A stretch of DNA of 10,001 bases. Origin: Flavobacterium sp. (GTDB lineage: Bacteria > Bacteroidota > Bacteroidia > Flavobacteriales > Flavobacteriaceae). The position numbers and the translations under genes were made by a program. Position 1 is the first letter of the stretch; each line of letters opens with the position of its first letter. The notes beneath the pieces were generated by a model, which did not search any database, was not told where the DNA came from, and saw only the letters and a program-made list of their open reading frames with translations. Below are positions 1 through 7,674 of this stretch, piece by piece. The stretch is from positions 1 through 10,001 of the forward strand of contig JAHEBK010000034.1 of the NCBI GenBank assembly GCA_024642295.1, read 5' to 3'.

Positions 1-963
1 GTCATAACCATGACCAACAAAAACGGCTTGAGTTTTAGTGATATCCAAAGCATCAACAGTAATAGGATTATGAGTAGCTCTTGACATATAGGCACCAGTT
101 GCTGACCACCCATTATATTTTAAAATAGCATCTATAAATACTGATTTTAATGTTCTAGACTCATAAAGAAGATTTCCTAATTCACCTTGGGATCTTGTAC
201 TATTATTATTTTGACAAAATGCTCCTGAAACCATTAATTTTGGAGTTTTCTCTCTCATTAAATCTCCTTCAAATTCACTTCCGTTTTTAGTAAAAGCTCC
301 TAACGGGAACAACTCTACTTTACCTGTTAAAGCCACACCATCATCCGATGTTTTAATCCAGTTTCGCCCTTCTCCTTTAGATATAGATCCTTTTAGTCCA
401 TAATAAAAATTTTCCTTTTTCATTTTAGCATATTCAACAAATATTCCTAAGTCACGATCAATATTAAACTTGGAGTTATTAATACTTCGATCTGTAAGTT
501 CTAAAGATCCTGAAGACACTACACGTTGGTGATTACCTGCTAATTTAGTTTGACCAAAACCAAAAATTAAGTCATTATTTGGCTTATAAAAAAACATACC
601 ATCCAATATCACATTTCCGCTATTTCCTACTATTACAGTTCCAATATCTCTAGCTGAGAAACCTAGTTCAACTTTGTAACCAAACTTTGGGTTAACAACA
701 AATCCATCCAATTTCAATCGCATTCTTCTGATTTCACCTTCTACAACTCCCGACTTACCCTCTGCTTGCCCATAACCTATTCTGCTCTGAACCCTAAAAC
801 CTATATTCATTTGAAACAAACTATCTGCAGCTGTAAAACCTAGTTTTTTTCCAGACATATAATAATTTTCTAAAACTGACTTAGAAGACGTTGTTTTCTT
901 CACTTCCTGAGCTATCGTAATTAATGTAAACAATAGCGAAATACTTAATAAAAATTTTTTCAT
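1..963 (-). CDS. Outer-membrane porin, Porin_O/P family (partial, C-terminus beyond window)
   Basis: I translated this open frame by hand: 321 codons without a stop run from the ATG at 961-963 to the window edge, so the C-terminal strands are missing. It starts MKKFLLSISLLFTLITIAQ, a classic signal peptide with likely cleavage after the Ala-Gln region. Then come alternating polar/aromatic beta-strand patterns such as MNIGFRVQSRIGYGQ, the Arg-rich EIRRMRLKLDGF segment, and paired strands like KFGYKVELGFSARD and NDLIFGFGQTKLAG. An early strand with an RRxRLK stretch is typical of phosphate-selective porin O/P relatives; here it is the recognition cue. Expected role: passive diffusion of small, probably anionic solutes through the outer membrane. 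It lies downstream of, and parallel to, a second porin (1346-2563), and has its own promoter with direct repeats at 998-1042. The family's substrate specificity in Bacteroidota is mostly untested, so phosphate is inference. Confidence 0.85.
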   Translation of the reverse strand, partial: MKKFLLSISLLFTLITIAQEVKKTTSSKSVLENYYMSGKKLGFTAADSLFQMNIGFRVQSRIGYGQAEGKSGVVEGEIRRMRLKLDGFVVNPKFGYKVELGFSARDIGTVIVGNSGNVILDGMFFYKPNNDLIFGFGQTKLAGNHQRVVSSGSLELTDRSINNSKFNIDRDLGIFVEYAKMKKENFYYGLKGSISKGEGRNWIKTSDDGVALTGKVELFPLGAFTKNGSEFEGDLMREKTPKLMVSGAFCQNNNSTRSQGELGNLLYESRTLKSVFIDAILKYNGWSATGAYMSRATHNPITVDALDITKTQAVFVGHGYD

Positions 964-997
964 TTTAACAATTAGTTATCATTGTGTTATTGCGATG

Positions 998-1042
998 CAA
1001 AACTAATGTTAATAAAAACCATGAATATTAAATTAATGTTAC
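998..1042 (-). promoter_or_regulatory. Porin promoter: Pho-box-like direct repeat plus -7 element
   Basis: Read on the minus strand, GTAACA (1042-1037) and TTAATA (1031-1026) are two hexamers with an 11-bp period. A 20-nt gap follows, then TAGTTTTG (1005-998), a perfect match to the Bacteroidota -7 element TAnnTTTG. No TTG-type -33 element is evident where the repeat sits, which suits an activator-dependent promoter. The predicted leader to the ATG at 963 is about 30 nt. The same architecture occurs at three other genes in the window. Confidence 0.6.
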
Positions 1043-1280
1043 CATAAAGAAAACAAAAGGTAATTAAATATGCTTTAGAAGCACAAACAAACATACAATT
1101 TATTGATTACCAATATATTAATAAAAATAATGCATAGGCATAAGTTAAACAAAATGAAGATGATAATTAGTATTTTTATAGGTTTTTTTCTCAATAAATA
1201 ACAAATCAAATTCCCTTCATTATCTGATTTATTAAAAAAAAGACATAACTAAACTATAATAATTCAACTTTAAGCACAAA
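1043..1280. other. Non-coding AT-rich stretch between the two porin units
   Basis: Together with the flanking promoter and terminator, this forms a gene-free gap of about 380 bases (964-1345). I see no supported gene here. The only small frame of note, 15 codons beginning near 1154, is hydrophobic but has no supporting signal. No clear inverted repeat was found except the terminator at its right end. Confidence 0.5.
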
Positions 1281-1317
1281 AAAAGCTTCTTAAACCGTAT
1301 CGATTTAAGAAGCTTTT
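1278..1317 (-). terminator. Rho-independent terminator of the second porin gene
   Basis: A perfect 14-bp inverted repeat has arms at 1281-1294 and 1304-1317 (TTTAAGAAGCTTTT and its complement) and a 9-nt loop. Read on the minus strand it is followed by a run of T. It begins 28 bp past the stop of the porin at 1346, so it ends that transcript and separates it from the porin at 1-963. Confidence 0.85.
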
Positions 1318-1345
1318 CAATTTGCTTCAAACTTTTAAATAATTA

Positions 1346-2563
1346 TTAAAAATTAATCTGAAGTTGTAATCTTAATAAATTCCCTTTTTGAGCATTGATT
1401 GGTTTTACAGCATCCTCATATCTTCTGCTTGAGATGGTATAATCCGCAACTAACTCAAAGTTTTTAAAAGGTTGCCATTCTACTCCAATTTCTAAATCAT
1501 TAACTGAATAACTTCTAGCATCCAATTCATGTTTTTTTCCACCACGGTACATTTGATACTTCACAAATGGAAGCATCACTTGCTCATCCATTTTTATATT
1601 ATAAAAGGCTTGCATATACCCCCCATACAATTTCTTTTGCTCAATTGTATTAGTAGCTGGATTATACTCAGGACCTGTACCAATATTATATTCAGCTTGA
1701 AACCCAAAAGGCTTTGGATACAAAACGACACTAGCCGCAGCACGTTGATCTAAATATTCACCATTAGGTTTTACTATAACACTCTTAGCTGTACTTATAG
1801 ATTGTACTACATACTTTCCCGTATACCCTTGAATCCCAGCTTCAAATACTTGTCCGTTTTTAAACTCAAATGGATACGATACACGACCTACTATATGTTG
1901 GTTATTATTAGCCTCTGCTCTATTAGCCGTTTGACCATTATAAATACCAAGTCCTACAACTCCGTAATCACCTGAACCTTTTAAACCATCTCTAATTAAG
2001 TTTGAAAAAAGCTCTCTCTTTTCTTTTGGAGCCCAATAAAACATTACTCCCAAATCACGCTCATTAGCCACAGCACTATTCAAAGCATCATTACGATCAA
2101 GCGTTAATCTGTTTTGACTCGATTGCATATTTTCAAAACCGTAAGGAACTTTACTTTGACCTACTCTAAATCTAAATTCTTTTTTTGCGTCCAAAGAAAC
2201 ATCAACATAAGCATCTCTAATTTGCAAAAAATTATTACTTGTAGTTGATGCCGAAGAAGCAAAATCAGGTTGTATATAAATATACACACGATCGTGAACA
2301 TTTCCAGAAAAGACTAGACGACCACGTCTTACAAAGAAACTATTGTTTCCTCCCCACGATCTATCACATTGCTCACAGCCTAAATCAGAATTTGTTTCTA
2401 ATAGTTTATTATACCTCACTTGCATGTATCCTCTTAAGTTGATGGCTTCAAACCATTTTTTAGCAGGAATAACTTTAGTTTTTGGTGTTTCAGTTACTGA
2501 TTGGGCCTGAACTGTTATCACCGCAAACACTAAAACAACTAGTGAAAAAATAATTTTTTTCAT
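1346..2563 (-). CDS. Outer-membrane porin, Porin_O/P (phosphate-selective porin-like) family
   Basis: The protein has 405 residues. The signal peptide is MKKIIFSLVVLVFAVITVQA, with cleavage just before Gln21. The first barrel strand is INLRGYMQVRYN (41-52), then FFVRRGRLVFSGNV (77-90), whose RRGRL stretch is typical of OprO/OprP relatives. Amphipathic strands fill the rest, and the chain ends LRLQLQINF with the terminal Phe that is the usual outer-membrane assembly signal. A CxxC pair (C63, C66, in LGCEQCDRS) sits between the first two strands. Length is normal for a complete porin of this family. It is a paralogue of the porin at 1-963 but has its own promoter (2592-2636) and terminator (1278-1317), so the two are separate units. 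It follows the kinase/regulator operon on the same strand after that operon's terminator. The likely role is uptake of phosphate or another small anion; the substrate is not shown by the sequence. Confidence 0.9.
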   Translation of the reverse strand: MKKIIFSLVVLVFAVITVQAQSVTETPKTKVIPAKKWFEAINLRGYMQVRYNKLLETNSDLGCEQCDRSWGGNNSFFVRRGRLVFSGNVHDRVYIYIQPDFASSASTTSNNFLQIRDAYVDVSLDAKKEFRFRVGQSKVPYGFENMQSSQNRLTLDRNDALNSAVANERDLGVMFYWAPKEKRELFSNLIRDGLKGSGDYGVVGLGIYNGQTANRAEANNNQHIVGRVSYPFEFKNGQVFEAGIQGYTGKYVVQSISTAKSVIVKPNGEYLDQRAAASVVLYPKPFGFQAEYNIGTGPEYNPATNTIEQKKLYGGYMQAFYNIKMDEQVMLPFVKYQMYRGGKKHELDARSYSVNDLEIGVEWQPFKNFELVADYTISSRRYEDAVKPINAQKGNLLRLQLQINF

Positions 2564-2591
2564 AACGATTAATTTTTTGTTAATTTTTCGG

Positions 2592-2636
2592 CAAATTTAT
2601 AACAAGAGAAGGTTACCAATGTTAAGGTATCTTTAA
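2592..2636 (-). promoter_or_regulatory. Porin promoter: Pho-box-like direct repeat plus -7 element
   Basis: On the minus strand, TTAAAG (2636-2631) and TTAACA (2625-2620) repeat with an 11-bp period. A 20-nt gap follows, then TAAATTTG (2599-2592), a perfect TAnnTTTG -7 element. The predicted leader is about 22 nt and A-rich. The gap length is identical to that at the other porin promoter (998-1042). A weaker in-phase hexamer, TTTGCA, lies at 2647-2642. Confidence 0.62.
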
Positions 2637-2698
2637 CAAAATGCAAATAAATCCTCGAAAAAAACGAAAAACTCACTTTAGTTAAGAAGTTATCTAAC

Positions 2699-2731
2699 AA
2701 AAAAAGGAACCGCCTCAGCGATTCCTTTTTT
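2699..2731 (-). terminator. Rho-independent terminator of the regulator-kinase operon
   Basis: In minus-strand RNA, GGAAUCGC pairs with GCGGUUCC (one G-U wobble) around a UGAG tetraloop, followed by seven U. It starts 21 bp past the kinase stop codon and lies upstream of the porin promoter, insulating the porin from the two-component operon. Confidence 0.85.
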
Positions 2732-2752
2732 GCATCAAAATAATACAGGGTT

Positions 2753-3823
2753 TTATCCCATTTTCTTTTGGTATACTTTTTCAAGGGTGAATGAAAACTC
2801 AGAACCAATTTCTAATTCACTTTCAACATATATCTTTTCTTTATGTGCCTCAACAATATGTTTTACAATAGCCAATCCCAAACCAGAACCCCCTTCTTCT
2901 CTTGAACCACTTTTATTAACTCTATAAAAACGCTCAAAAAGACGAGGCAAATGATGCTTAGCGATTCCACCTCCATCATCACTAATACGGACTAATACTT
3001 TTTTCTTAGTTAAATTCACAACAGAAACCTCCGTTGTACCATTTTCTTTCCCGTATTTAATAGAATTGACAATTAGATTTTCAATAACCTGTTGTATTCT
3101 ATCCTTATCGCCTTTAACATAATTTGGCAAAGTAGGTCTATTTTCAAAAGCTAGAGTGATATTTTTTTTGTCGGCTTTAATCTCTAAAAGATCAAAAACA
3201 TTTTGAATTAATTCATAAATATCAAATTCTGAATATTCTAAATTTAAATCACCCACTTCTAATTTGGTAATCATATCCAGATCTTCAACAATATATATCA
3301 ATCGTTCAACTCCTTTTTCAGCACGTTTTAAATATTTTTTTCGAATCAATTTATCTTCCATTGCTCCATCCAATAAGGTCGAAATATAACCTTGAACAGT
3401 AAATAATGGCGTTTTTAACTCATGAGAAACATTCCCTAAAAACTCTCTTCGATATTCCTCACGAACCTGCAGTAATTCGATTTCGAGCTTTTTATCAGTT
3501 GCAAATTTCTTAATCTCCCTTGATAAAGTTTCCATATCTGTAGTGATGGGCTGATTGATTAATGTGCTGGCCTCTAACAAGGAAACATCATCGTATATTT
3601 TTTTGACTCGCCTATAGATAAAACGCTCTACACGATATTGTAAAACCAAAAAAGAAAATACAAATAAGATAAGACTAAAAATGGCTCCAAAAGAAAACAA
3701 CATTGAAAATGATGGCTTATACATAACCACCACTAGCAAAATAACAAAAGCCGTAGAAAATAAACTGATATAAAAAGACGATTTTATAGCAAACTTATAT
3801 GTTTTTTTAAAGCTAATTTTCAT
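2753..3823 (-). CDS. PhoR-like membrane sensor histidine kinase
   Basis: The protein has 356 residues. Two hydrophobic segments (about 13-34 and 40-62) are joined by only a few residues (YKPSF), so there is essentially no periplasmic sensor domain. A charged, helical linker (about 63-125) leads to the dimerisation/phosphoacceptor domain with the H-box NVSHELKTPL, phospho-acceptor His134. The ATPase domain has the N-box (ENLIVNSIKYG, Asn253 region), G1 (DDGGG, 282-286), F-box (LFERFY) and G2 (GGSGLGLAIVK, 311-321). All key residues are present. I see no PAS or HAMP domain. This compact form fits PhoR-type kinases that sense through membrane partners rather than by direct ligand binding. It is downstream of the response regulator (70-bp gap) and shares a terminator at 2699-2731, so it is probably in the same operon and phosphorylates that regulator. 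The signal sensed is inferred from resemblance and context only. Confidence 0.92.
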   Translation of the reverse strand: MKISFKKTYKFAIKSSFYISLFSTAFVILLVVVMYKPSFSMLFSFGAIFSLILFVFSFLVLQYRVERFIYRRVKKIYDDVSLLEASTLINQPITTDMETLSREIKKFATDKKLEIELLQVREEYRREFLGNVSHELKTPLFTVQGYISTLLDGAMEDKLIRKKYLKRAEKGVERLIYIVEDLDMITKLEVGDLNLEYSEFDIYELIQNVFDLLEIKADKKNITLAFENRPTLPNYVKGDKDRIQQVIENLIVNSIKYGKENGTTEVSVVNLTKKKVLVRISDDGGGIAKHHLPRLFERFYRVNKSGSREEGGSGLGLAIVKHIVEAHKEKIYVESELEIGSEFSFTLEKVYQKKMG

Positions 3824-3893
3824 TATTTGACACCTCAGATTTAGTCTTAAAAAGAAAAATATTATTCTTTTTTGATAAAAGTACGCAATTTAG

Positions 3894-4577
3894 CTAAACT
3901 TCAAATTTATACCCTACCCCTTTTATTGTTTTGAATAACTCTTCTCCAATTTTTTCACGAAGTTTTCGAATGTGAACATCAATTGTTCTGCCACCTACTA
4001 CTACTTCATTACCCCAAACTTTATCTAAAATCTCATCTCTTTTAAAAACCTTACCTGGTTTAGAAGCTAGTAAATAGAATAATTCGAATTCTTTTCTTGG
4101 CAATGCTATTTCTTGACCATTCATGACAATCTTATATTCTTCACGATTGATTTCGATACCACCTACATTTAATGTTTCGCTGTCCTGATCTGATTCTACT
4201 AACCTACGCAACAATGCTTTTACTTTACTTACTAACAATTTTGGCTTGATTGGCTTAGTTATATAATCATCTGCACCAACATCAAAACCAGCAACCTGTG
4301 AATAATCTTCACTTCTAGCGGTTAAGAAAGTTATAATAACATTATTCAATTCAGGGATTTTTCGAATGTTTTCACATGCTTCCATACCATCCATCTCTGG
4401 CATCATCACATCCATTATAATCAAATCTGGAATCTCCTTTTTGGCTTTAGTTATTGCCTCTTTACCATTTGATGCTGTGAAAATTTGGTATCCTTCTTGA
4501 GCAAGGTTGTAGCCTACAATTTCTAAGATATCCGGCTCATCATCAACTAGTAAAATTTTTGTGTTCTTGTTTTTCAT
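3894..4577 (-). CDS. PhoB/OmpR-family response regulator transcription factor
   Basis: The protein has 227 residues, full family length. The receiver domain (about 6-122) shows the acidic pair D12/D13, phospho-acceptor Asp56 (LIIMDVMMP), the switch Thr86 (FLTARS) and Lys108 (ITKP). A short linker leads to a winged-helix DNA-binding domain (about 135-226) with the typical LPRKEFELFYLLASKPGKVFKR core, the recognition helix region GGRTIDVHIRKLREKIG (195-211), and the wing ending IKGVGYKFEV. OmpR/PhoB-type domains bind tandemly to direct repeats about 11 bp apart, the same geometry found upstream of four outer-membrane genes in this window. It precedes the kinase gene and is divergent from the TonB receptor gene across a 223-bp region. 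No copy of the hexamer repeat is seen at its own -7 element, so simple autoregulation through that box is not supported. Confidence 0.93.
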   Translation of the reverse strand: MKNKNTKILLVDDEPDILEIVGYNLAQEGYQIFTASNGKEAITKAKKEIPDLIIMDVMMPEMDGMEACENIRKIPELNNVIITFLTARSEDYSQVAGFDVGADDYITKPIKPKLLVSKVKALLRRLVESDQDSETLNVGGIEINREEYKIVMNGQEIALPRKEFELFYLLASKPGKVFKRDEILDKVWGNEVVVGGRTIDVHIRKLREKIGEELFKTIKGVGYKFEV

Positions 4578-4584
4578 ATAATAG

Positions 4585-4592
4585 CAAAATAA
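4585..4592 (-). promoter_or_regulatory. Possible -7 element for the response regulator
   Basis: TTATTTTG on the minus strand matches TAnnTTTG at all but the second defined base. It lies only 7 nt before the ATG, so transcription from it would give a nearly leaderless message. The position 20 nt upstream reads AGTAAT, unlike the TTAACA hexamer found at the transport genes. This is tentative; a promoter farther upstream cannot be excluded. Confidence 0.3.
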
Positions 4593-4633
4593 GGTTAAAT
4601 CATTAGATAAATATTACTTTTCCTTACTAATGA

Positions 4634-4651
4634 TTACAATTGCGATTGTAA
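4634..4651. promoter_or_regulatory. Inverted repeat in the divergent regulatory region
   Basis: A perfect inverted repeat, TTACAAT-TGCG-ATTGTAA, lies between the divergent regulator and TonB-receptor genes, about 57 bp upstream of the regulator ATG. It has no T-run and lies upstream of both genes, so it is not a terminator. It could be an operator for a dimeric regulator. Its binding partner is unknown. Confidence 0.35.
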
Positions 4652-4703
4652 ATATAACAATAAAATAATCGCTAAAAAGAAGGCTTTACGCTAATTTAAT
4701 ATC

Positions 4704-4781
4704 GTAACTATTTATTAATATTCCACAAACATAATCATAACAACTGATTAACCTCAACTTTACAAAAGCCCCGTTACTTTG
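4704..4781 (+). promoter_or_regulatory. TonB-receptor promoter with six phased Pho-box-like hexamers
   Basis: Hexamers at 4704, 4715, 4726, 4737, 4748 and 4759 (GTAACT, TTAATA, CAAACA, ATAACA, TTAACC, TTTACA) fall exactly every 11 bp. Each matches TTAACA at four or five of six bases. TTAACC ends 20 nt before TTACTTTG (4774-4781), a -7 element with one deviation from TAnnTTTG. The leader to the ATG at 4801 would be about 14 nt. This is the longest array of the four in the window, which suggests cooperative binding by a PhoB-type regulator. The individual middle repeats are weak. Confidence 0.55.
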
Positions 4782-4800
4782 CAAAAAATTTAATAAAACT

Positions 4801-7554
4801 ATGAAACTTAAATTATTCATTTTAACATTTTTCATCTGTACACTTTCTTTTGGACAAATTAAAGGAACCATCACTGGGGTTCTAACTGATAAAGAATCAA
4901 ACAATGAAACTTTACCTTTTGCTAACGTAATATTAAAAGGGACAAAAGCAAATACAACTACAGATATTGACGGAAAGTACACACTATCTATACTACCAGG
5001 AAACTATACTATTCAATTTAGTTTTGTAGGGTATGAACCTATTGAAGTTCCAGTAAATGTAGTAGCAGGAAAAACAATAACTATAAATAAAGCCTTATCT
5101 TCTGGAGGATATAAATTAGAAGATGTCATTATTACAACTAAAGTAAATAGACAAAAAGAAACAGCATTATTATTGGATCAAAAAAATGCTGTAGAAATAA
5201 AGCAAGCCATTGGAGCTCAAGAATTATCAAGAAAAGGGGTAAGCGATGTAGCGGCAGCAGTTACTAAAGTCAGCGGAATTACAAAACAAGAAGGCTCAGG
5301 AAGTGTTTTTGTTAGAGGTTTGGGAGATCGTTACAACGTAACCACTTTAAATGGGTTGCCACTTCCGTCAAATAATCCTAAAAACAAAAACATTCTTTTA
5401 GACATTTTTTCAACAGACATTGTTGAATCTATTGGAATTAGTAAAACATTCGAATCACAAAATTATGCTGATTTTGGAGGAGCAAATGTTGATATCGTTT
5501 CCAAAAAAATGACTGGATCTCCTTTTATACAAGTAGGTATTGGAGCCGGAGCCAATACTAATGTTGTAAAATTAGACCATTTTTATTTACAAGACGGACC
5601 TTCTTATTTTGGATTCAAAAACATAAGTGCACCAAGCGACCCATCGTTACCATACAACTACGCAACTAGTTGGGACAGACAAGAAAGAAAAAACACTTTG
5701 AACAACAACTTCTCATTATCTGGAGGAAAAAAATTTAATGTTGGAAAAAACGGGACTATCGGAGCATTCATAACGGCTTCTTTTGATGCTAACAATAAAT
5801 TCAATGAAGGAGTTTATAGAACCAATATCACAGCACAAGGGAGAGCAAACTCTGATTTTTATAAAAAATCATATGAGTTCAATACCAATTCAACATTAAT
5901 GGGAACTGCTGATTACAAAATCAACAGTGATAACTCGTTATTATTAACCTCATTATTCTTAAACTCAACATCACAAGATTATAGTGAATACGACGGACAA
6001 AATATAGAATTCCCTGGATTAGAAAATGGATTTATTAAACGTGGGACTTATACAAAAACACAATTAACCGTTAACCAATTAATAGGTAAACACAAACTGA
6101 ATAAAAAATGGGACACTAACTGGGCTGTAGGTTATAGCATACTAGACAACACTGTTCCAGATAGAATGCAAAATACATTTGTAACTACTAGTGAAGGATC
6201 AACGGTTTTTACTTTTTTCAAAAACTCTAGTATTAATAATCACAGATATTTCCAAACTTTAACTGAAAATGAATTATCTGCAAATTTATCAGCTTCATAT
6301 AAATTCAGCCAGGCAGATGATGAATTCAAAGGTAAGGCAACAATAGGGTACTCTGGTAAAATGAGAAATGTTGATTTTAATTCAACACAATATTCATTCT
6401 TCCCTGTGGCCAATTCTATTGTTTTTCCAGTTGAAGGTTTCAACAATACAGATTTTTACTTAAATAGTGGTAATTTTGATACCTCAAAAGGCAATAGTTC
6501 AGCTACTTTGACACAGTTTTACAATGGTAATTTAAATATTAGTGCTATTTATGGAAACATTAAATACGATTTGTCTGAAAAGTTATCCGTTATACTAGGA
6601 GGTCGTTTTGAACAAATAGAACAAGTGATTAACTATGCTAGTTTATTAGAGCCAGATGGTGGAGTGACAAAATTCACACCAGTAAAATTTCTACCTAGTT
6701 TAATTGCTAAATATAAATTGAACGAAAAACAAAACTTGAAATTTGCCGCTAGTAATACTTATACACTTCCTCAATTCAAGGAAAAAGCTAAAATTATTTT
6801 CCAAGAAGTAGGACAAGATTACGAAGGAAACGATAAACTTTACGCCTCAACTAACTACAATGCCGATTTAAGCTGGGAACTATACCCTAGCTCAGATGAA
6901 TTAATTTCGGTTACTGCTTTTGGAAAATTAATTCAAAACCCGATTAATGAAATGTTCACCAATTCCTCTTCAGGAAACATTACTTGGGCTAACACAGGTG
7001 ACCAAGCAGTTGTAGCTGGTATCGAATTAGAATTCAGAAAAAACATCTTTGAAGTTAGCGATGAAAACAATTTAAAACAAAAATTGGCTTTTGGATTCAA
7101 CGGGTCATATATGTATCATGATCAAGATTTAGACAATGAAAAAGTAGTTATTGAAAATGGATTTGGAGCAAATTTTACGTACACAAATTCTAAACTTTCT
7201 GGAGCTTCTGATTTCTTAGCAAATGCTGATATAACATTTACAAAAGAATTTAAAAACGAAAAAGACTTTTCAGCGACATTGACTTACGCCTATGTTTCAG
7301 ACAAATTAGCTGTTATTGGAACTTCAGAAAGAGGGAACCTTATAGACAAAGCAATAAACAACTTAGACTTTATTCTTAAATCTAGTTTAAATAAAAACTT
7401 AAAACTAGGATTATCTTATAAAAATATATTAAATCCTGCTTATAGAAGAGTTATTGAACAAAGTAAAGCACCTAATGTTAAAGCTAATGATGTATTGGCA
7501 AGTTCTTACAAAATAGGATCAAACCTAAGTTTATCTCTAACTTATAAGTTCTAA
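4801..7554 (+). CDS. TonB-dependent outer-membrane receptor with carboxypeptidase-like regulatory N-domain
   Basis: The protein has 917 residues. The signal peptide is MKLKLFILTFFICTLSFG. A carboxypeptidase-D regulatory-like beta-sandwich spans about 20-100 (VLTDKESNNETLPFANVILKG, DIDGKYTLSILPGNYTIQFSFVGY), as is usual in Bacteroidota receptors. The plug domain (about 120-238) carries VRGLGDRYNVTTLNGLPLPS (171-190), a signature of one subgroup of TonB receptors. A 22-strand-type barrel follows, ending SLSLTYKF with the terminal Phe. Energy-coupled import of a scarce substrate across the outer membrane is the family role. No SusD-like partner follows; instead a beta-helix lipoprotein gene (7762-8883) is next, so that protein is the likely surface partner. 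The promoter has the longest regulatory array in the window (4704-4781), and a strong hairpin (7579-7615) ends the transcript. Substrate is not shown directly; phosphate or phosphorylated compounds are inferred from the neighbouring regulator and porins. Confidence 0.92.
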   Translation: MKLKLFILTFFICTLSFGQIKGTITGVLTDKESNNETLPFANVILKGTKANTTTDIDGKYTLSILPGNYTIQFSFVGYEPIEVPVNVVAGKTITINKALSSGGYKLEDVIITTKVNRQKETALLLDQKNAVEIKQAIGAQELSRKGVSDVAAAVTKVSGITKQEGSGSVFVRGLGDRYNVTTLNGLPLPSNNPKNKNILLDIFSTDIVESIGISKTFESQNYADFGGANVDIVSKKMTGSPFIQVGIGAGANTNVVKLDHFYLQDGPSYFGFKNISAPSDPSLPYNYATSWDRQERKNTLNNNFSLSGGKKFNVGKNGTIGAFITASFDANNKFNEGVYRTNITAQGRANSDFYKKSYEFNTNSTLMGTADYKINSDNSLLLTSLFLNSTSQDYSEYDGQNIEFPGLENGFIKRGTYTKTQLTVNQLIGKHKLNKKWDTNWAVGYSILDNTVPDRMQNTFVTTSEGSTVFTFFKNSSINNHRYFQTLTENELSANLSASYKFSQADDEFKGKATIGYSGKMRNVDFNSTQYSFFPVANSIVFPVEGFNNTDFYLNSGNFDTSKGNSSATLTQFYNGNLNISAIYGNIKYDLSEKLSVILGGRFEQIEQVINYASLLEPDGGVTKFTPVKFLPSLIAKYKLNEKQNLKFAASNTYTLPQFKEKAKIIFQEVGQDYEGNDKLYASTNYNADLSWELYPSSDELISVTAFGKLIQNPINEMFTNSSSGNITWANTGDQAVVAGIELEFRKNIFEVSDENNLKQKLAFGFNGSYMYHDQDLDNEKVVIENGFGANFTYTNSKLSGASDFLANADITFTKEFKNEKDFSATLTYAYVSDKLAVIGTSERGNLIDKAINNLDFILKSSLNKNLKLGLSYKNILNPAYRRVIEQSKAPNVKANDVLASSYKIGSNLSLSLTYKF

Positions 7555-7578
7555 AAAATACAACCTAATAATATATCC

Positions 7579-7615
7579 AAATGGGGTAGTTGTTCTAGAA
7601 CAACTACCCCATTTT
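7579..7615 (+). terminator. Terminator after the TonB receptor
   Basis: A perfect palindrome of 36 bp (7579-7614) is centred on CTAG, with GC-rich ends (GGGGTAGTTGTT and its complement), followed by TTTT. It starts 25 bp past the receptor stop. The run of T is short but the stem is very strong. It separates receptor and lipoprotein transcripts, consistent with the lipoprotein having its own promoter. Confidence 0.8.
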
Positions 7616-7674
7616 GCACTCATTCCTAGTATGTAAATTTAATGTTAATCAACTAGTAAACACAACAACAATTC

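Noticed and set aside
989..996. ATTGCGAT shared between the first porin leader and the inverted repeat near 4639-4646
   Set aside because: It is an eight-base match with no consistent placement relative to the promoters and is not found at the other two regulated genes; probably chance.
1154..1201. Short hydrophobic frame of 15 codons in the gap between the porins
   Set aside because: It is too short to distinguish from chance in AT-rich DNA; no promoter or conservation evidence is available.
2569..2808. Minus-strand open frame of 79 codons overlapping the kinase 3' end
   Set aside because: It spans the operon terminator and the porin promoter, overlaps the end of the kinase gene in another frame, and has no recognisable protein features.
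4581..4664. Pho-box-like repeat at the regulator's own promoter
   Set aside because: I looked for TTAACA-type hexamers at an 11-bp period on the minus strand. Only a single TTTACA (4652-4647) was found, without in-phase partners and not 20 nt from the -7 candidate.
4686..4982. Minus-strand open frame of 98 codons across the receptor promoter and gene start
   Set aside because: It runs antisense to the receptor signal peptide and N-domain and across its regulatory array, and resembles no family; it is a shadow of the receptor frame.
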